This document shows, one piece after another, positions 53,061-64,000 of a stretch of DNA of 64,000 bases; positions within the stretch are counted from its first letter, which is position 1, and each line of letters opens with the position of its first letter. Made by a program: the position numbers and the translations under genes. Location: the NCBI RefSeq assembly GCF_003590095.1, contig NC_039478.1, positions 744,001 through 808,000 of the forward strand, in the 5' to 3' direction. A model generated the notes under the pieces. That model was given only the letters and a program-made list of their open reading frames with translations. It ran no database searches and had not been told where the DNA came from. Origin of the DNA: Trichoplusia ni (lineage: Eukaryota > Arthropoda > Insecta > Lepidoptera > Noctuidae).

Positions 53061-56060
53061 AATGAAAACTGTATCAAATCTGTATTAAACAGTTGGTTCG
53101 CAGTTGAAATGCAATCCAAGTGTTCGCACTTTGTTCGATTGGCGCCGAGACGGAAATCAAATAACAAACAAACACTTACTGTAGGCATCACAAGAACCAA
53201 TAGGAATAACGTTTTCCTCAAATGCACCAATAAACAGGATTCGGAAATTGAATGTGAAAACTCAATTCGAACGATGGACATTCGAAATAATCGCCCACAT
53301 TCCGATTAAGTGGCCGTTTTCAGGCGCGCTTTATTGTTCCGCATGACATTCAACCGACACAACTAATTCCGAAAATACTCCACAGTAGAACACTACTTCT
53401 ACCTTCCCATTCTCTCTTTTAAGCTTGAAAACAATCTAAGTTTTACTGTGCACTATAGTGCGATCGTAAGCCTGCGTAGCGATCAGCGTACGAGAACATG
53501 CTGGGATAATAATAGTTGTAAATTAATTAATAACTGACTATAAAAACTGTTATAATCGAGCTAATGTTGACATATTTATTGTTACTACTTGATAATAATA
53601 CTTAGGTATCTACACTACAAACGATGATTTCTTATTTTTGTTTGATTCATTTATGTGTCACAAACTGTGACTTACCTAACTTGAGAACAAAAAGACAGCA
53701 TTATCAAAACTTCATCGTCCATTGTTGCTCGTGATACACATTTGATAATTAAGTCGAAATTTAATCTGCAGTGATTAATGAACAAAGCGAGCACTACAGG
53801 CAGACCACCCACAGGGAGGAGACGGCTTAATAAGACCCTCATTAACACCTTAATGGCTATTCTCAATTCGCCTGATTTCTCTTGACTTTTATTTATTTTT
53901 TCTTTCTCAGTCGCACGCAGAGACCGCGCATCTTGCATCTTACTTCGATGCTCTCCTTTAATTGAATTTCTGGTCGCTTTTTCTAAACTTATTCTCTTTG
54001 ACTTAAGATTAGTGATGTATTTAAATTGGCGTTTTGTTACGTTTTTGTAATCGGTAGGCGCGTTTGTCGTTATTCCGAGTAAGTGAAGCTTGTTTTTAAT
54101 TTAATTGTTTAAAGAAAATGTGTTTGGAAGTGAGGCGCGAATGTTGAATGTTCGTTTTTGATGTGTGAGATATGATGCGGTGTTGTTAGTCGTTAATTTG
54201 GGCCGGCGCGTCATATGTCTATCAATAGGCCATAACGATATATGGTAGAAGGGTTTGCTGGAGGTTTCCGTTTGCAATAAACGAGTGATAAACGTATACG
54301 TAGCAGGACACATGCTAGTGCACATGCTTCAGACGACTGATGAGAGATTTTATGACATCCCTCCATGATTCGCCATCAGTTTGTTAAATATTAATTAACG
54401 TTTTTATCTCGTTTTATGATGTATTTATGCCTTTATCTTCAAAGAATGCTCTCTGACTCATTTAATTATTTGCGTTAACATAAAAATAAATAGCAGACCG
54501 CTTTATTTATTTTGCCGTAGGTATTAAGCACGCGTGAAACAAAGGCGCGCGCAAAGGTAGGTTATTTTAGTATTAAAGAAGATTATCTATTTCAATATTT
54601 TATATTAAAATTAATTTTAAGATGTAACATAAATCAAAGAATGATTTTAGAATTAAAAAAATCCTTTTAATTAGATCAAGCTTAAACGATTTTCATTTCT
54701 TTTAGTATACACGTCGTAATAAACTAACGAAAACATATAAGTTTTAACGCGGTATTAATTCTATACTATATAAAATTGTACACGATGTCTCAAAAGTAAT
54801 GTCATTAAAAGTGGTTAAACAAACAAACCCCTTTTATTGATTATCAAACGCATACAATAGATGGCGCTGCTTGTATTGTAAGTCGCAAGTCGAACAGACG
54901 CCGCCACCGGAGTTGCTCGTGTACAAAAATGGCAGTTGAATATTTTCCCCCGCAACGGTTTATAGGGAAACCAAAGAATAATACACCCTCTAGGGTAACG
55001 TTTAAGGTTGTGTTTGGTCTGTGGGTCGGTGAAGACTTACATAGCCAGAAACAGACACAAGTGTATTTGCGGTGGAGCGTCGTCATTGTTCGCTAAATCG
55101 TCGCTTGCACGGAACCGGCCGGGCTTGTCGTGAGTTAGGTATGAACAGGGACACACAATGACAGTATACATACATTTAAACACCTGTTATTAAACATGCA
55201 GGGTCACAGAGCGTAGGTACGTACCAGCTTCGTTAAATAAATGACAGATAGAGATCTCACTGCCGGCGGTTTAGGATGCATCCACAATTACCAACAACAA
55301 CAAAGTTGCCACATTATATTATAATTATGAGTTGAACGAACTCTACCTTTTGTTTACAAGTTTATATCTTAAGCAGAATTTTTATTTTGGAAGCTTGTTG
55401 CTACAATTGATGGCCATGGCCACGGAAAAGTCATTGGTGAACTTGAAACTCTCAGGGTTGAAGAAAACCAAATTGATGATAGTTAAAAATGAGAAGTAGA
55501 TACATTACTAACTTTAAAAAAATATCAACTCCAATGATCTAATTTCACTAATTGCATTCGAAATTGCTATTATTATTAGATGCATCATTGATAAAATCGA
55601 AGAAGTCTAATAGTCATAAAATGGTTCAAATAAGTTAACAGTTTAGGATGTTAAAAACAAAATACACCGATGTTAAGTGAATAGCCGTGACGAAAAACAC
55701 TCAAAAGACACATCTAATGTCATAATCGTAGCAAGCGTCACTCATATATTCAGCGAAGACTTCCGTTATGAATGTTTCAGCAGAGTGCGATTAAGCCCTC
55801 AAAACTTCCTCTTGAAAAACGAAAAATACGGATAATCTTTCGTTTCACAGGATTGTCTGAGCTTTATGGATTTCACATGTGTTTCACGGGAATTGTTTAA
55901 GTCGTGAAAATAGAATAAAAGGGAGTTAGCTCGAAGAAATAAAACAGTGCTAACAAATTAAAGCTTAACGTATAGTGATTACATCGAAAGCCTTGCGCTA
56001 GTAAGCCTGTCTAAAGCATGCGGTAGCTCGGGTACATTCGATTCTTTGGCGACTATAGGA

Positions 56061-56091
56061 CCTTATAAGGTTTATGGGTGCCGCATAAACC
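56061..56091. promoter_or_regulatory. CArG box adjoining an inverted TTTATG pair
   Basis: CCTTATAAGG at 56061-56070 is an exact CC(A/T)6GG CArG box, the SRF binding consensus. Overlapping it, GGTTTATG (56069-56076) and CATAAACC (56084-56091) form a perfect 8-bp inverted repeat around a 7-base spacer, and each arm carries a Cdx/Abd-B-like TTTATG core. The site lies about 850 bp into the intron after exon 2. Confidence 0.3.
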
Positions 56092-56935
56092 GACCGCCCA
56101 TTTGTCCCCTTTACTCAGACAAGGTGTTAACCGAGCAGCAGTTCCAACCATACTTCGCCTGACCACAAATTGGATACTTATTGCAATTTATGAAAAAAGC
56201 ATACGCCAACTGTCATAATTTTAAAGGAAAACACAGAACGAAAAATTTCGTGTCATTTCAAACAACGTAAACGTATCATTCGGAACTGAGTTGTGATATG
56301 ATGTAGGTAATTGGTATAATAATGAGGGTCGCTTTTTGAATGTATTTTCGCGTTTAAATATGAATGTTTCGTGTTTCGGGCGGTGGCAGCGGTGGCGGCG
56401 GCGGCGGGGTCCGCGAGGTGTCGGTGGTTTTCTGGCCCAGCGCGCCCGGACCGGTTCGCCGGTGGCTCGCACGCCACGCCAGAAAAGCCAAACACGTTGT
56501 ATCGCAGTCGAGAGCGATAAACCTTGCTTCGTATACGGGCAAACGGCAAACGACCTATTCGTACCAATTTGCAGTCTGTTCATTCTGTTTTAGGAGGTAA
56601 ACAGTTTGGCTCGGCTAATGGTGACTATGAAATAAACTGTATCATAACTGATACGTCCGATTCGGACGCTTGTCGCAATATTATCGCGAGGAACACCTTT
56701 TATATATTTCTCAATTAGCCAAGATAAACATCGACGCCAATTTGTTCGTTAGATAAAATAACATTCAATATTGAATCTTAATACTTGTTCCGCGTTCTAA
56801 ATATTTAACTCAAAGATTCAATATTGTGATAAATTTTAAACTTAGATCGTCATGGTAAATTTTAGTTAGCGTTCATTTACTAGAATAACATGAATGACGT
56901 TCTAGGTTTTAATAAAAAAATATAAAAATACGTAC

Positions 56936-57304
56936 CAGCGGTGAATAGAAAGCTGAACTGTCCACGCCGATACTAGGGTAAGGGTTTTGATCTGTAGACG
57001 GGTAGGGTGTCCCGTAGACGCCGACAGCGGCGCTGGACAGGCGGGGGTAGGAGGTGAGGGCGAGCCTGGCTCCGTCGTACTGGCAGGAGCACACGGTCTG
57101 GCCGGAGACCGGGTCCGTGATGATGGGGCGCGGCGTGTCGCAGCAGGAGGCGGCCGGCGTGCTGGCGTGGCTGCCGGCGCCGGGCGACAGCGCGCCGCCC
57201 GCCACGGCCGAGCCGCCCGGCGACAGCGGCGGCGCCGAGCTGGAGCCGCCGTCCGGCGAGGTGGCCGCGCCGCCGGTGCCCGCCCCGCTGCTGCCCACGA
57301 GCAA
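56936..57304 (-). CDS. mirr: Iroquois homeobox protein mirror, coding exon 2 (N-terminal conserved region)
   Basis: This exon encodes 123 residues, in phase 0 at both ends, starting LLVGSSGAG and ending SSAFYSPL. The acceptor is cggcag before TTGCTC and the donor is CTG followed by gtacg. After a Gly/Ser/Ala/Pro-rich stretch containing GALSPGAGSHASTPAAS comes the block RPIITDPVSGQTVCSCQYD, then VGVYGTPYPSTDQNPYPSIG. From memory of the family, these are the N-terminal signatures of insect Iroquois proteins (mirror, araucan, caupolican). The frame joins exactly to the next exon (SPL-SNPY). No methionine fits the start, and insect relatives have a short preceding exon ending near ASQ, so this is an internal exon. 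It is much more GC- and CpG-rich than its AT-rich flanks. Frames on the other strand and the +1/+2 frames are also open here, but these are shadows caused by the composition. Confidence 0.93.
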
Positions 57305-58916
57305 CTGCCGCAACAAACATCACTGCTTAGCATATCTCATACTCATCTCAAGGACCTAATTGTAACTGATACTGCATTATTAAGTAAAATAACAGATTTT
57401 AAAAAAGGGCGTATAAATATTGCCGGGTACCTACTTTGCACCCTAACGCGTACAAAGTTTGCCACCTAATAAGTATAATGAATAAAAGGATAAGTTTAAA
57501 ACAGATAACTCTTAAAATGTATACAAAACCATTTATTAAAACGGCCATTTGATTTGTGAAGCTCAATGACAACCACAAACTAATTAACAGTTAAAAAGAT
57601 AGTTACTCGCTCCATTTGAGAGCACACCTAACGAGTGGAGCGCTTTCTTGTAGGTACGTTTATTTTTAAACGAATGCAAATTAATTCCATTTCTAGGGCA
57701 GAGCGGTAAGATAATATCTGGGGCATCCGCTTAATCTAAGCATCTCGGTGACGCGCCCATCGTCCCGTCGCCTGAGATACTCTCGAATTACTTCGTGGAA
57801 ATAATTAGTAAACATATTATGAAGAGCCGAGTTAGCGCTCCGCTGATCAAAGTAACGACGTGATCGGCACAATTTGTTAATCGTAACGTCTTGTTTAACT
57901 CACAGTAATTTTGTGTTGATATTATAAATAGACGAGCCTCGTTTACTTCCTCTATTCCATTTGCCGTCTTTTATTATAATGCGATGATGGGGAGCTGTGC
58001 CTAGATCGCTCAAATTACAACCTCCTTATAATGAGTGTTATTTAAAACTACTATTTCATTTACCCAGATTGGTTGGGTTTGGTTTACACTAGGGGCTAAT
58101 CACCCTTATTCAATTATTAAAGAGTTAATAATTTGTGTCCCACAATAAAAGCCTTAATTATATCCGACAAGTGTTATATTTCAATATTATTTATCCAGAA
58201 CTTTAAACTGGAAATATGCAAGAGTGCTGTTACATGTCCAGGACATAAACACAGTTTGCGTCTATTGAAAAGATATGAAAGAATGGGTAGGAACAAGGCA
58301 CTTCAGCCTCCTTGATATAGCAAATATGAATTTCTTTATTCAATAAATATGAGTGTAGTTTAGGCGGTGAAAGACTAAAGGGAACCGGGACGTAAACAGA
58401 TTTGGTTAAACATCGGGTCCGGGTTGACTTAGAAATAATAGCATAAGATACTGTGCACACACTGGACCCCACTTCACCTATGACGCTCCGTTTGAGTGCA
58501 CCAACTTGTTTTCTTTAAACAGAGCGAGATCTTCAAAGAGACAAGTCTTGTAGCTTTGTTGACCTTCAATTTTACATGGGAAGCGAGGGATACAAACTGA
58601 AAGCTTCGACTGATCAACGCGATGATGATCATGCCTTCGAAGGGCTCGTTACTTAGCCATGTTGACTTTGATATTCGTGTTCAAATATGTCTGCAATTAG
58701 ATGAATTAATCTTTTAGTACCAGTTGACATTTTGAAGAAACTTTTGTTAAACATAAAGTGAGAATAATTAAGTGGACGTATAATGTAATATTCGAAGTGT
58801 GAAAAGAGGAAAAAAAACTCGTCCTGTGAACAAGTGAAATTGGAGTCAACAGTTGTTCGCGCGAGCACGTCGCGATTAATCCGAGCTACAATTACTAAGA
58901 GCGAGCCGCTTATTGG

Positions 58917-58929
58917 GCCGCCATATTTG
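58917..58929 (-). promoter_or_regulatory. Pho/YY1-like motif
   Basis: The minus strand reads CAAATATGGCGGC, which fits the extended YY1/Pho consensus with its ATGGC core. It lies about 1.6 kb upstream of exon 2. It is a single motif with no supporting cluster that I could identify by eye. Confidence 0.25.
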
Positions 58930-60926
58930 TATAAACAGCGCTATCACTGCTTGCGTGCATACGTGTAATTAGTAATAGTCCAAGATAACACACGTACACA
59001 CTATGTCATTACGGATAACAACGATATTTAGGTATGAAATTGTGATTTCGATATCAATCGCACGCCGCTCGATAATCGCGGCATATAGTACCGTGATTGT
59101 CTATGAGCAATATTACTCTATAGATACGTAGGTACATACGCGGAACATTAAATAAACCATCTAGATATGTATATTATTGTACTGCTGTCGGCTCTACCAT
59201 GAACTACATAGCTATTAGTCATACGACTATTGGTGTGAAACAGACTATGTGTGCGCTATTAAATGTTAGTATTTGCTAGAATGTATTATTATAATAAATA
59301 TCTGATATAGGTCTACAATTATTTTACTGGAAAAAACTTCATGTTTAAACAGACCATTAAAAATAGAATATAATATTGAATAGAAGGTTAGGCTAGAGTA
59401 GCTATCTATAATGATAACGTATTAGCTGCAATTGCCAAAGGTATAAAATGTATAGTTAAGACAACGATAAACCATTTGACATTTTCATTAACGTACATTC
59501 AACGTAGTGTACTAATTAAATCCAACCATAAATTAGACACTTGTTAAGAATAGTAACGAGCGTTTATAAGCTAATAAAAAGGCGAGGGCAAGAGTAATAA
59601 CGGGGCTTCCTGGTCGACCGGAGGGCTGATCAAATCAAATATAAGCAATATTATGTCACTGTGTACAAAGGGGGCAGCGCTCCGCCGACGCTTGACTGCT
59701 TCGGTCAACAAAAGTTCCAATAAAAACTACTTGGACGGAGAGTGATCTCGGCGAGACAAAACAAACAAACTCTCAAAGAGGAATACTCCTACGATTGCTA
59801 TTACCCTTAAATTAAATAAAAAAGCTTCAGTAATTTAGTCCAATCTGTCAAATGAAGAGTGTTGAGCAAAGAGAGGGGTTTCGGATTAATGTTTTATGTG
59901 GGTGATATCAGATGTTTTCAAGAGGGGGGTTAAAGCAGCGTAGACAGTTGTTAATATAGCTCGCTTTGACAGCGGTTATCTTTTCACTTTGCACTACTTA
60001 CATGCTGGAAAACAATTACGTAGCATTATGGCAAAGTGCTGGTACAACAATAGGGAATCCTAACTTTTTTGCAACACCTTGTTCAGCTTGTGTGTGTAGC
60101 TTTTGCTCTACTGTACCTATACTGATGTGTAGCAAGAAACATAAAAACAGTTGTCAGTTATTGTGTCATCATGTATAATGTATATGATCAAGTCATAAGT
60201 GTCTAAGCACCAAAATTTAGATAAAGCTTCCAATTTCACTTGAGATATCATGCGAAAATCTAGAAAAAAATAAGTTTAAGGACCTTCTTGCCTATCTATA
60301 AAATATTTTCTTAAAAGCGGATGACACGGGATATGACACAAGGCCCGTCAACTTTTGCGTGCATCAGGCTATACCAATTGCGAACTAGTTTCAAGTCCCC
60401 ATGGCAAGCTCGTCAGGGCTCGCGTGCACTGTCGGAAACTTCGAGAACTAAACGCTGAGAATTTTTATAAGCTTAATAGGCTCCGCACACAATTTCTCAG
60501 AGCTCATATCTCAGTAAAAAAAAAGTTTTAGTACCTAGGTATTCCAGCATTGGAAGTTCGTGATTAGAATTAATGTACGGTACAACTTATATAATTTATT
60601 GAGTCTGCTACATGCGTAGGCACGGTAATGTTGTGAAAAATTATTGATTTTCCGGATTAATTCAAGTTTATTGTTTAAATTCGATTTTATCGACGTTTGA
60701 AACGCTACAGGGAATACTGCGCTTGTCGTCTATTAATGTAAATTTAAATTTTATATTGATTTTCGTCATTGCCAGTTTTATGGGATCTGTTCACGCAAAA
60801 TTGCAATAGCAGTCTTCAAGTTTATTTATAAATTTCGGCGCTCCTAGAAATTACCATAATATACGGATTTACGTTAACACTAACCTTACTGACTGAAGTC
60901 CCGCAAATATCAATCACGTTTTAGTG

Positions 60927-60962
60927 AAAATACCCTTCAACTGAATAGTTGAAGGCTATTTT
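60927..60962. repeat. Near-perfect 36-base palindrome (hairpin)
   Basis: The inner arms CCTTCAACT and AGTTGAAGG enclose GAAT. Beyond one C/C mismatch the outer arms AAAATA and TATTTT continue the pairing, so 15 of 16 positions pair. It is too short for a typical microRNA precursor and has no obvious transposon around it. Confidence 0.85.
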
Positions 60963-62084
60963 TATATTCTCTACTATACCTCAATAATGTGATCGGTCAA
61001 CATTTTTTTTCTCGACAACCAAAACATCTGTTAGAAACATAATAAACTATTTTTACAGTTACATCATATTTGGTGTTATTCAATCATAGCATTTTAAAAA
61101 CATAATTACATAGGTAGGCATTTTCAAGGTAGCTTAAAATATAGGTACCTACCTGAACAAAGTTGATGTGTATAATTTAAATGTGTTTATTTAACCTAAC
61201 AAAATGAAGAGATTAGAGGGATTTCTTTCTCAGTCGTATTTAAATGTTAGAAATTATAATAACAGAGCTATGTTGAATTGGTAGAGGTTAACTTATTGCC
61301 ATCTTGAATAAGTTAATTTCATCAGTAATTATAAAAAGGACGTAACGCAAAAATGTTTTAAGGTAGTACTTTTAAATTTCATTCTAATTCAGTAACAACA
61401 AACAATTCTTTACGCATCAAACTATAAGCTCCACCGCAACCGTTATAACACAAATGAAAGTTCTACTATTAAATCAAAACCTCTTTAGACGAAAACTCAG
61501 AAACATCTAAACACGCTTAATACATTTGTAGCCCGTCTGACCCCTACACTCTGTTTATTTTAGCACAACTTGATCCCAAATTGAAACGGTCATTCTAATC
61601 GTATTCATTGATTTCGTACACCCGAATATAATTGAAATAAGGCGTGGTCTCATTATGTATGCGCCTCGTCATCTACCTATGTGGGACTAGAGTATATACG
61701 TGTGTATATATATAACCGATGGGAAGCTTTCAGTCTGCTGTCAATATTTGATGAGATTCGGACGAGGGTGGATTTACAGTGTCCGTGCAGACCGCTTGTC
61801 CTTCATAGCGATTCGTTGCCAGCCTCTTTACATATTGATGATGGCTACAGACAATATTTCAAGCAAATTGCAGCATTTTGGATATCTATCTGGGTCCGTA
61901 GACTTTTGATTTTGTTGTGGTGTTGTCATGAGTTTTGTTATACGAAACCAAACATATTAGGTACCTACTAGTTATTACTTGCCTAGTACAAGCCTTTGTT
62001 TAGGAAGCAGTTTTTTTGCGTAATAATCCTGTTAACGTAAACGAATATATTACATTATTAAATTACACGAAAATTTACTTAAAC

Positions 62085-62200
62085 TTAACTGACTGCACCC
62101 GCGTAACATGTCACGAATTCGATCCCCGCCTAGAGTTCATTTATGTGATCCACCTTTGAATGTTTGTATAATCTCCCGCGAGTCAAAAATTGAATTCATT
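62085..62200 (+). mobile_element. SINE-like remnant with degenerate B-box
   Basis: The sequence aattcgatccc at 62116-62126 resembles a tRNA B-box. It is followed by cgcctagagttcatttatgtgatccacctttgaatgtttgt, which resembles the lepidopteran SINE wording in which cccgc is followed by aaatatttgtgtgatccacaaatgtttgt. The copy is old and its boundaries are uncertain. Confidence 0.45.
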
Positions 62201-64000
62201 AGCGTGGTAATAGGTGTGTAGAGTTGTTTTTTAAGTAACGGTACAATTTTTTTTTGCACTTTAGTTTTTTTCGGACGCTTTTCTGGTTTCAATAGGACCT
62301 ACTTTTGCCAAAGAAAAACCAAACATCATAAACACTCTACCGGAAAAATAATAATAATAAATAAAAAATAATAATTTTGCCTGTAATTAATCCTCTTATA
62401 AGAATTCATTTACTAAACGGCCAATAAAGTATTTGATTACTCTTTATTATTAGCATATTAAAAATACTCCTATTCTTAAATTAAATTTTGATAACAAAAT
62501 GTTAAATACTATCTATAAATATGCTTTAAACGGCCATAGTGCATAGCTAATAGTGCTCTACCGTTACATGTTATGGATGCGTTAGTTATTACACGGCGTA
62601 ATAAAAATGTTAGATGCTATAGTAAAATGGTAACTAAGTGCAAGATGCTGTTTTAAAAAGTGAGTGAAGTAAGGCCAAGATTACACCGGACAATCTAAAT
62701 CGTCCCTTTCACACTTTCAACGTTCCTACGAATCGTGTTCTTGTGTACCGCGCTACTGTTCGCTTCGAGATAATCGCTGTAAATAGGTACAATCTTATTA
62801 CATCTGACCACCTTCATGGTCAGTATACCGTTCGAGTTTCATGGACATTAATAATGGCTTATAAAAGCTACCTACATCATTTTCAAATTATTTTAATTGA
62901 AAATCATTAGCTACCTGTGCGGACTGTGCATTTGAATATAAAGTGTGGTTCACACGGAATGCGCCGCCATAAACTCGCCCAACCAACGCTAAAGTTAAAG
63001 TAATGTGTTTATTTTAAAAGCACGGTTAAAAGGCATAAAGATTATCTCATAATTTCCATTACATTAGCAAAGGCATTATCTCGGCCCGAAGGTCCGTCTC
63101 TCGTTCCAATTTCGCTCCGACCAACGGGATATGTTAAAGAGGACATTATAATAATTTGATTGTTATCAGATGTTATTATATGAATTTTCCAAAATTATAA
63201 GAGTGAACGACGAAGATAAGTCGACGATATCGTGACGACGGTAGGAATAGATTACGGAATAGCCGGCGGGCGGAGCAGCGGCGCGTAATCGGACGCACTA
63301 AATTTTGGTCCTTTAGAAAAACTCGCCATACAGCAAATCGATAACCGATCATTATAATGATTGGGCTGTAAACGCCACTCTTGTTTCTTTTGAGACGCTT
63401 GACGAACGGGAGTCCGATTTTAATATGAGCGAAGGCGTGCGGGGCAGTCGCGGGATGCGCGGGAGCGCACTTCATGCGTGCATACTCCACCTGAACAAAC
63501 GGCCAGCTCCGACCATTAAATAAGAAATTTTCTCATGTCACTGCCGGCATAGAATTTTTTCGCCCTCTTATACAAAACGCCCCTAAAACTATAATTATCG
63601 AATGTACTTGCACATAAACATTATTGTATAAGTAGCTATATAATGTTACTCGTAAAGCGTTAACGCAGTAGCATTTCGTTTCGAAGTATATTTTTTTCTG
63701 AATGGTCACTCATAATAGCCCTTAAACGCTATTTAAATATCTCGGTAATGGGTGGAGACATCACAAAACATCCACGCATCGAGACGGAACACAAAAGGGG
63801 TCGCCTCCTCCGCCGCCAGCTTTCAATTGACGCCACTATTATGCGTATCATAAACATAAATCTTAAAGCGCCATTCCTTGGAAATATTATGTGGCGCTTT
63901 GCGGCGGTGCGGCGGAAAAATTGTCTCACACTGAGCGTCCGTCTACCTAAGTACAGTCGAGCGCTAAGTTTACGTTGCCTTCAAAATAGAGCAGCTACAA

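Larger units (their letters stand above)
41638..56935 (-). other. mirr intron between exons 2 and 3 (15.3 kb)
   Basis: This is the largest intron seen in full. The donor is gtacg after CTG at 56936 and the acceptor is tttcag before 41637. It holds one lepidopteran dispersed repeat (52.8-53.06 kb). GC-rich islets lie at about 46,880-46,970, 47,340-47,490, 48,220-48,360, 50,255-50,360 and 56,375-56,480. It also holds a group of CATAAAT motifs near 46.7-46.86 kb and a CArG box next to an inverted TTTATG pair at 56.06-56.09 kb. No coding sequence is recognisable. A long intron rich in regulatory motifs is usual for Iroquois genes. Confidence 0.8.
57305..64000 (-). other. Probable first intron or 5' flank of mirr (runs off the window)
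   Basis: Upstream of exon 2 I searched the minus strand for the expected short first exon: a methionine followed by a Tyr/Gln/Phe/Gly-rich stretch ending in SQ, with a phase 0 donor. I found no match to the window end. The stretch contains a Pho/YY1-like motif at 58,917, a near-perfect hairpin at 60,927-60,962 and a SINE-like remnant at 62.1 kb. The rest is AT-rich sequence with no recognisable gene. Confidence 0.6.

Noticed and set aside
56973..57469. Alternative long frames over exon 2 on both strands (up to 160 codons)
   Set aside because: These are arginine/alanine-rich shadows of the GC-rich mirr exon; only one frame has Iroquois motifs and matching splice phases.
63176..63490. Minus-strand frame starting MEYARMK as the missing first exon of mirr
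   Set aside because: It lacks the expected Tyr/Gln/Phe/Gly-rich start and the ending SQ with a phase 0 donor; no Iroquois resemblance.
1..64000. CRISPR arrays, phage or bacterial defence genes, rRNA
   Set aside because: The sequence is an insect nuclear locus; no regularly spaced repeats, operons or ribosomal RNA sequence were seen.

Overview
This is an insect nuclear window, almost certainly from a moth or butterfly. The evidence is an AT-rich background, long stretches without any coding sequence, dispersed repeats whose wording I know from many lepidopteran genomes (near 2.5, 6.7, 52.8 and 62.1 kb), and one developmental homeobox gene with long introns. There are no bacterial-type operons, CRISPR arrays, rRNA genes or convincing tRNA genes.

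The only protein-coding gene I can support is an Iroquois-class TALE homeobox gene on the minus strand, best matched to mirror (mirr); araucan is the alternative. Four coding exons join in frame with GT/AG borders. Exon 2 (57304-56936) carries the N-terminal Iroquois conserved block. Exon 3 (41637-41525) carries the short linker ending DPTLAAYG. Exon 4 (35740-35424) carries the whole homeodomain and an acidic tail. Exon 5 (30864-30263) carries the IRO box and the C-terminus. They give about 466 residues. The short first coding exon, expected to end ...SQ just before LLVG, was not found in the 6.7 kb upstream, so the start codon and main promoter probably lie beyond 64,000. A possible 3' terminal exon with a poly(A) signal lies at 28274 to about 27810.

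Layout: 1-27.8 kb is downstream non-coding DNA with GC-rich islets and three degraded repeats. From 27.8 to 57.3 kb is the gene, with introns of about 4.6, 5.8 and 15.3 kb. From 57.3 to 64 kb is probably first-intron sequence. The introns and flank hold GC-rich, CpG-rich islets and transcription-factor-like motifs (Cdx/Abd-B-like CATAAA repeats, a perfect CArG box, Pho/YY1-like sites). This fits the large regulatory landscape known around Iroquois genes, but every regulatory call here is inference from motifs.

I see no previously undescribed multi-gene system. The points most worth checking are the ambiguous C-terminal splice, the intronic motif clusters, a possible antisense transcript start near 28.8-29.1 kb, and several near-perfect hairpins.
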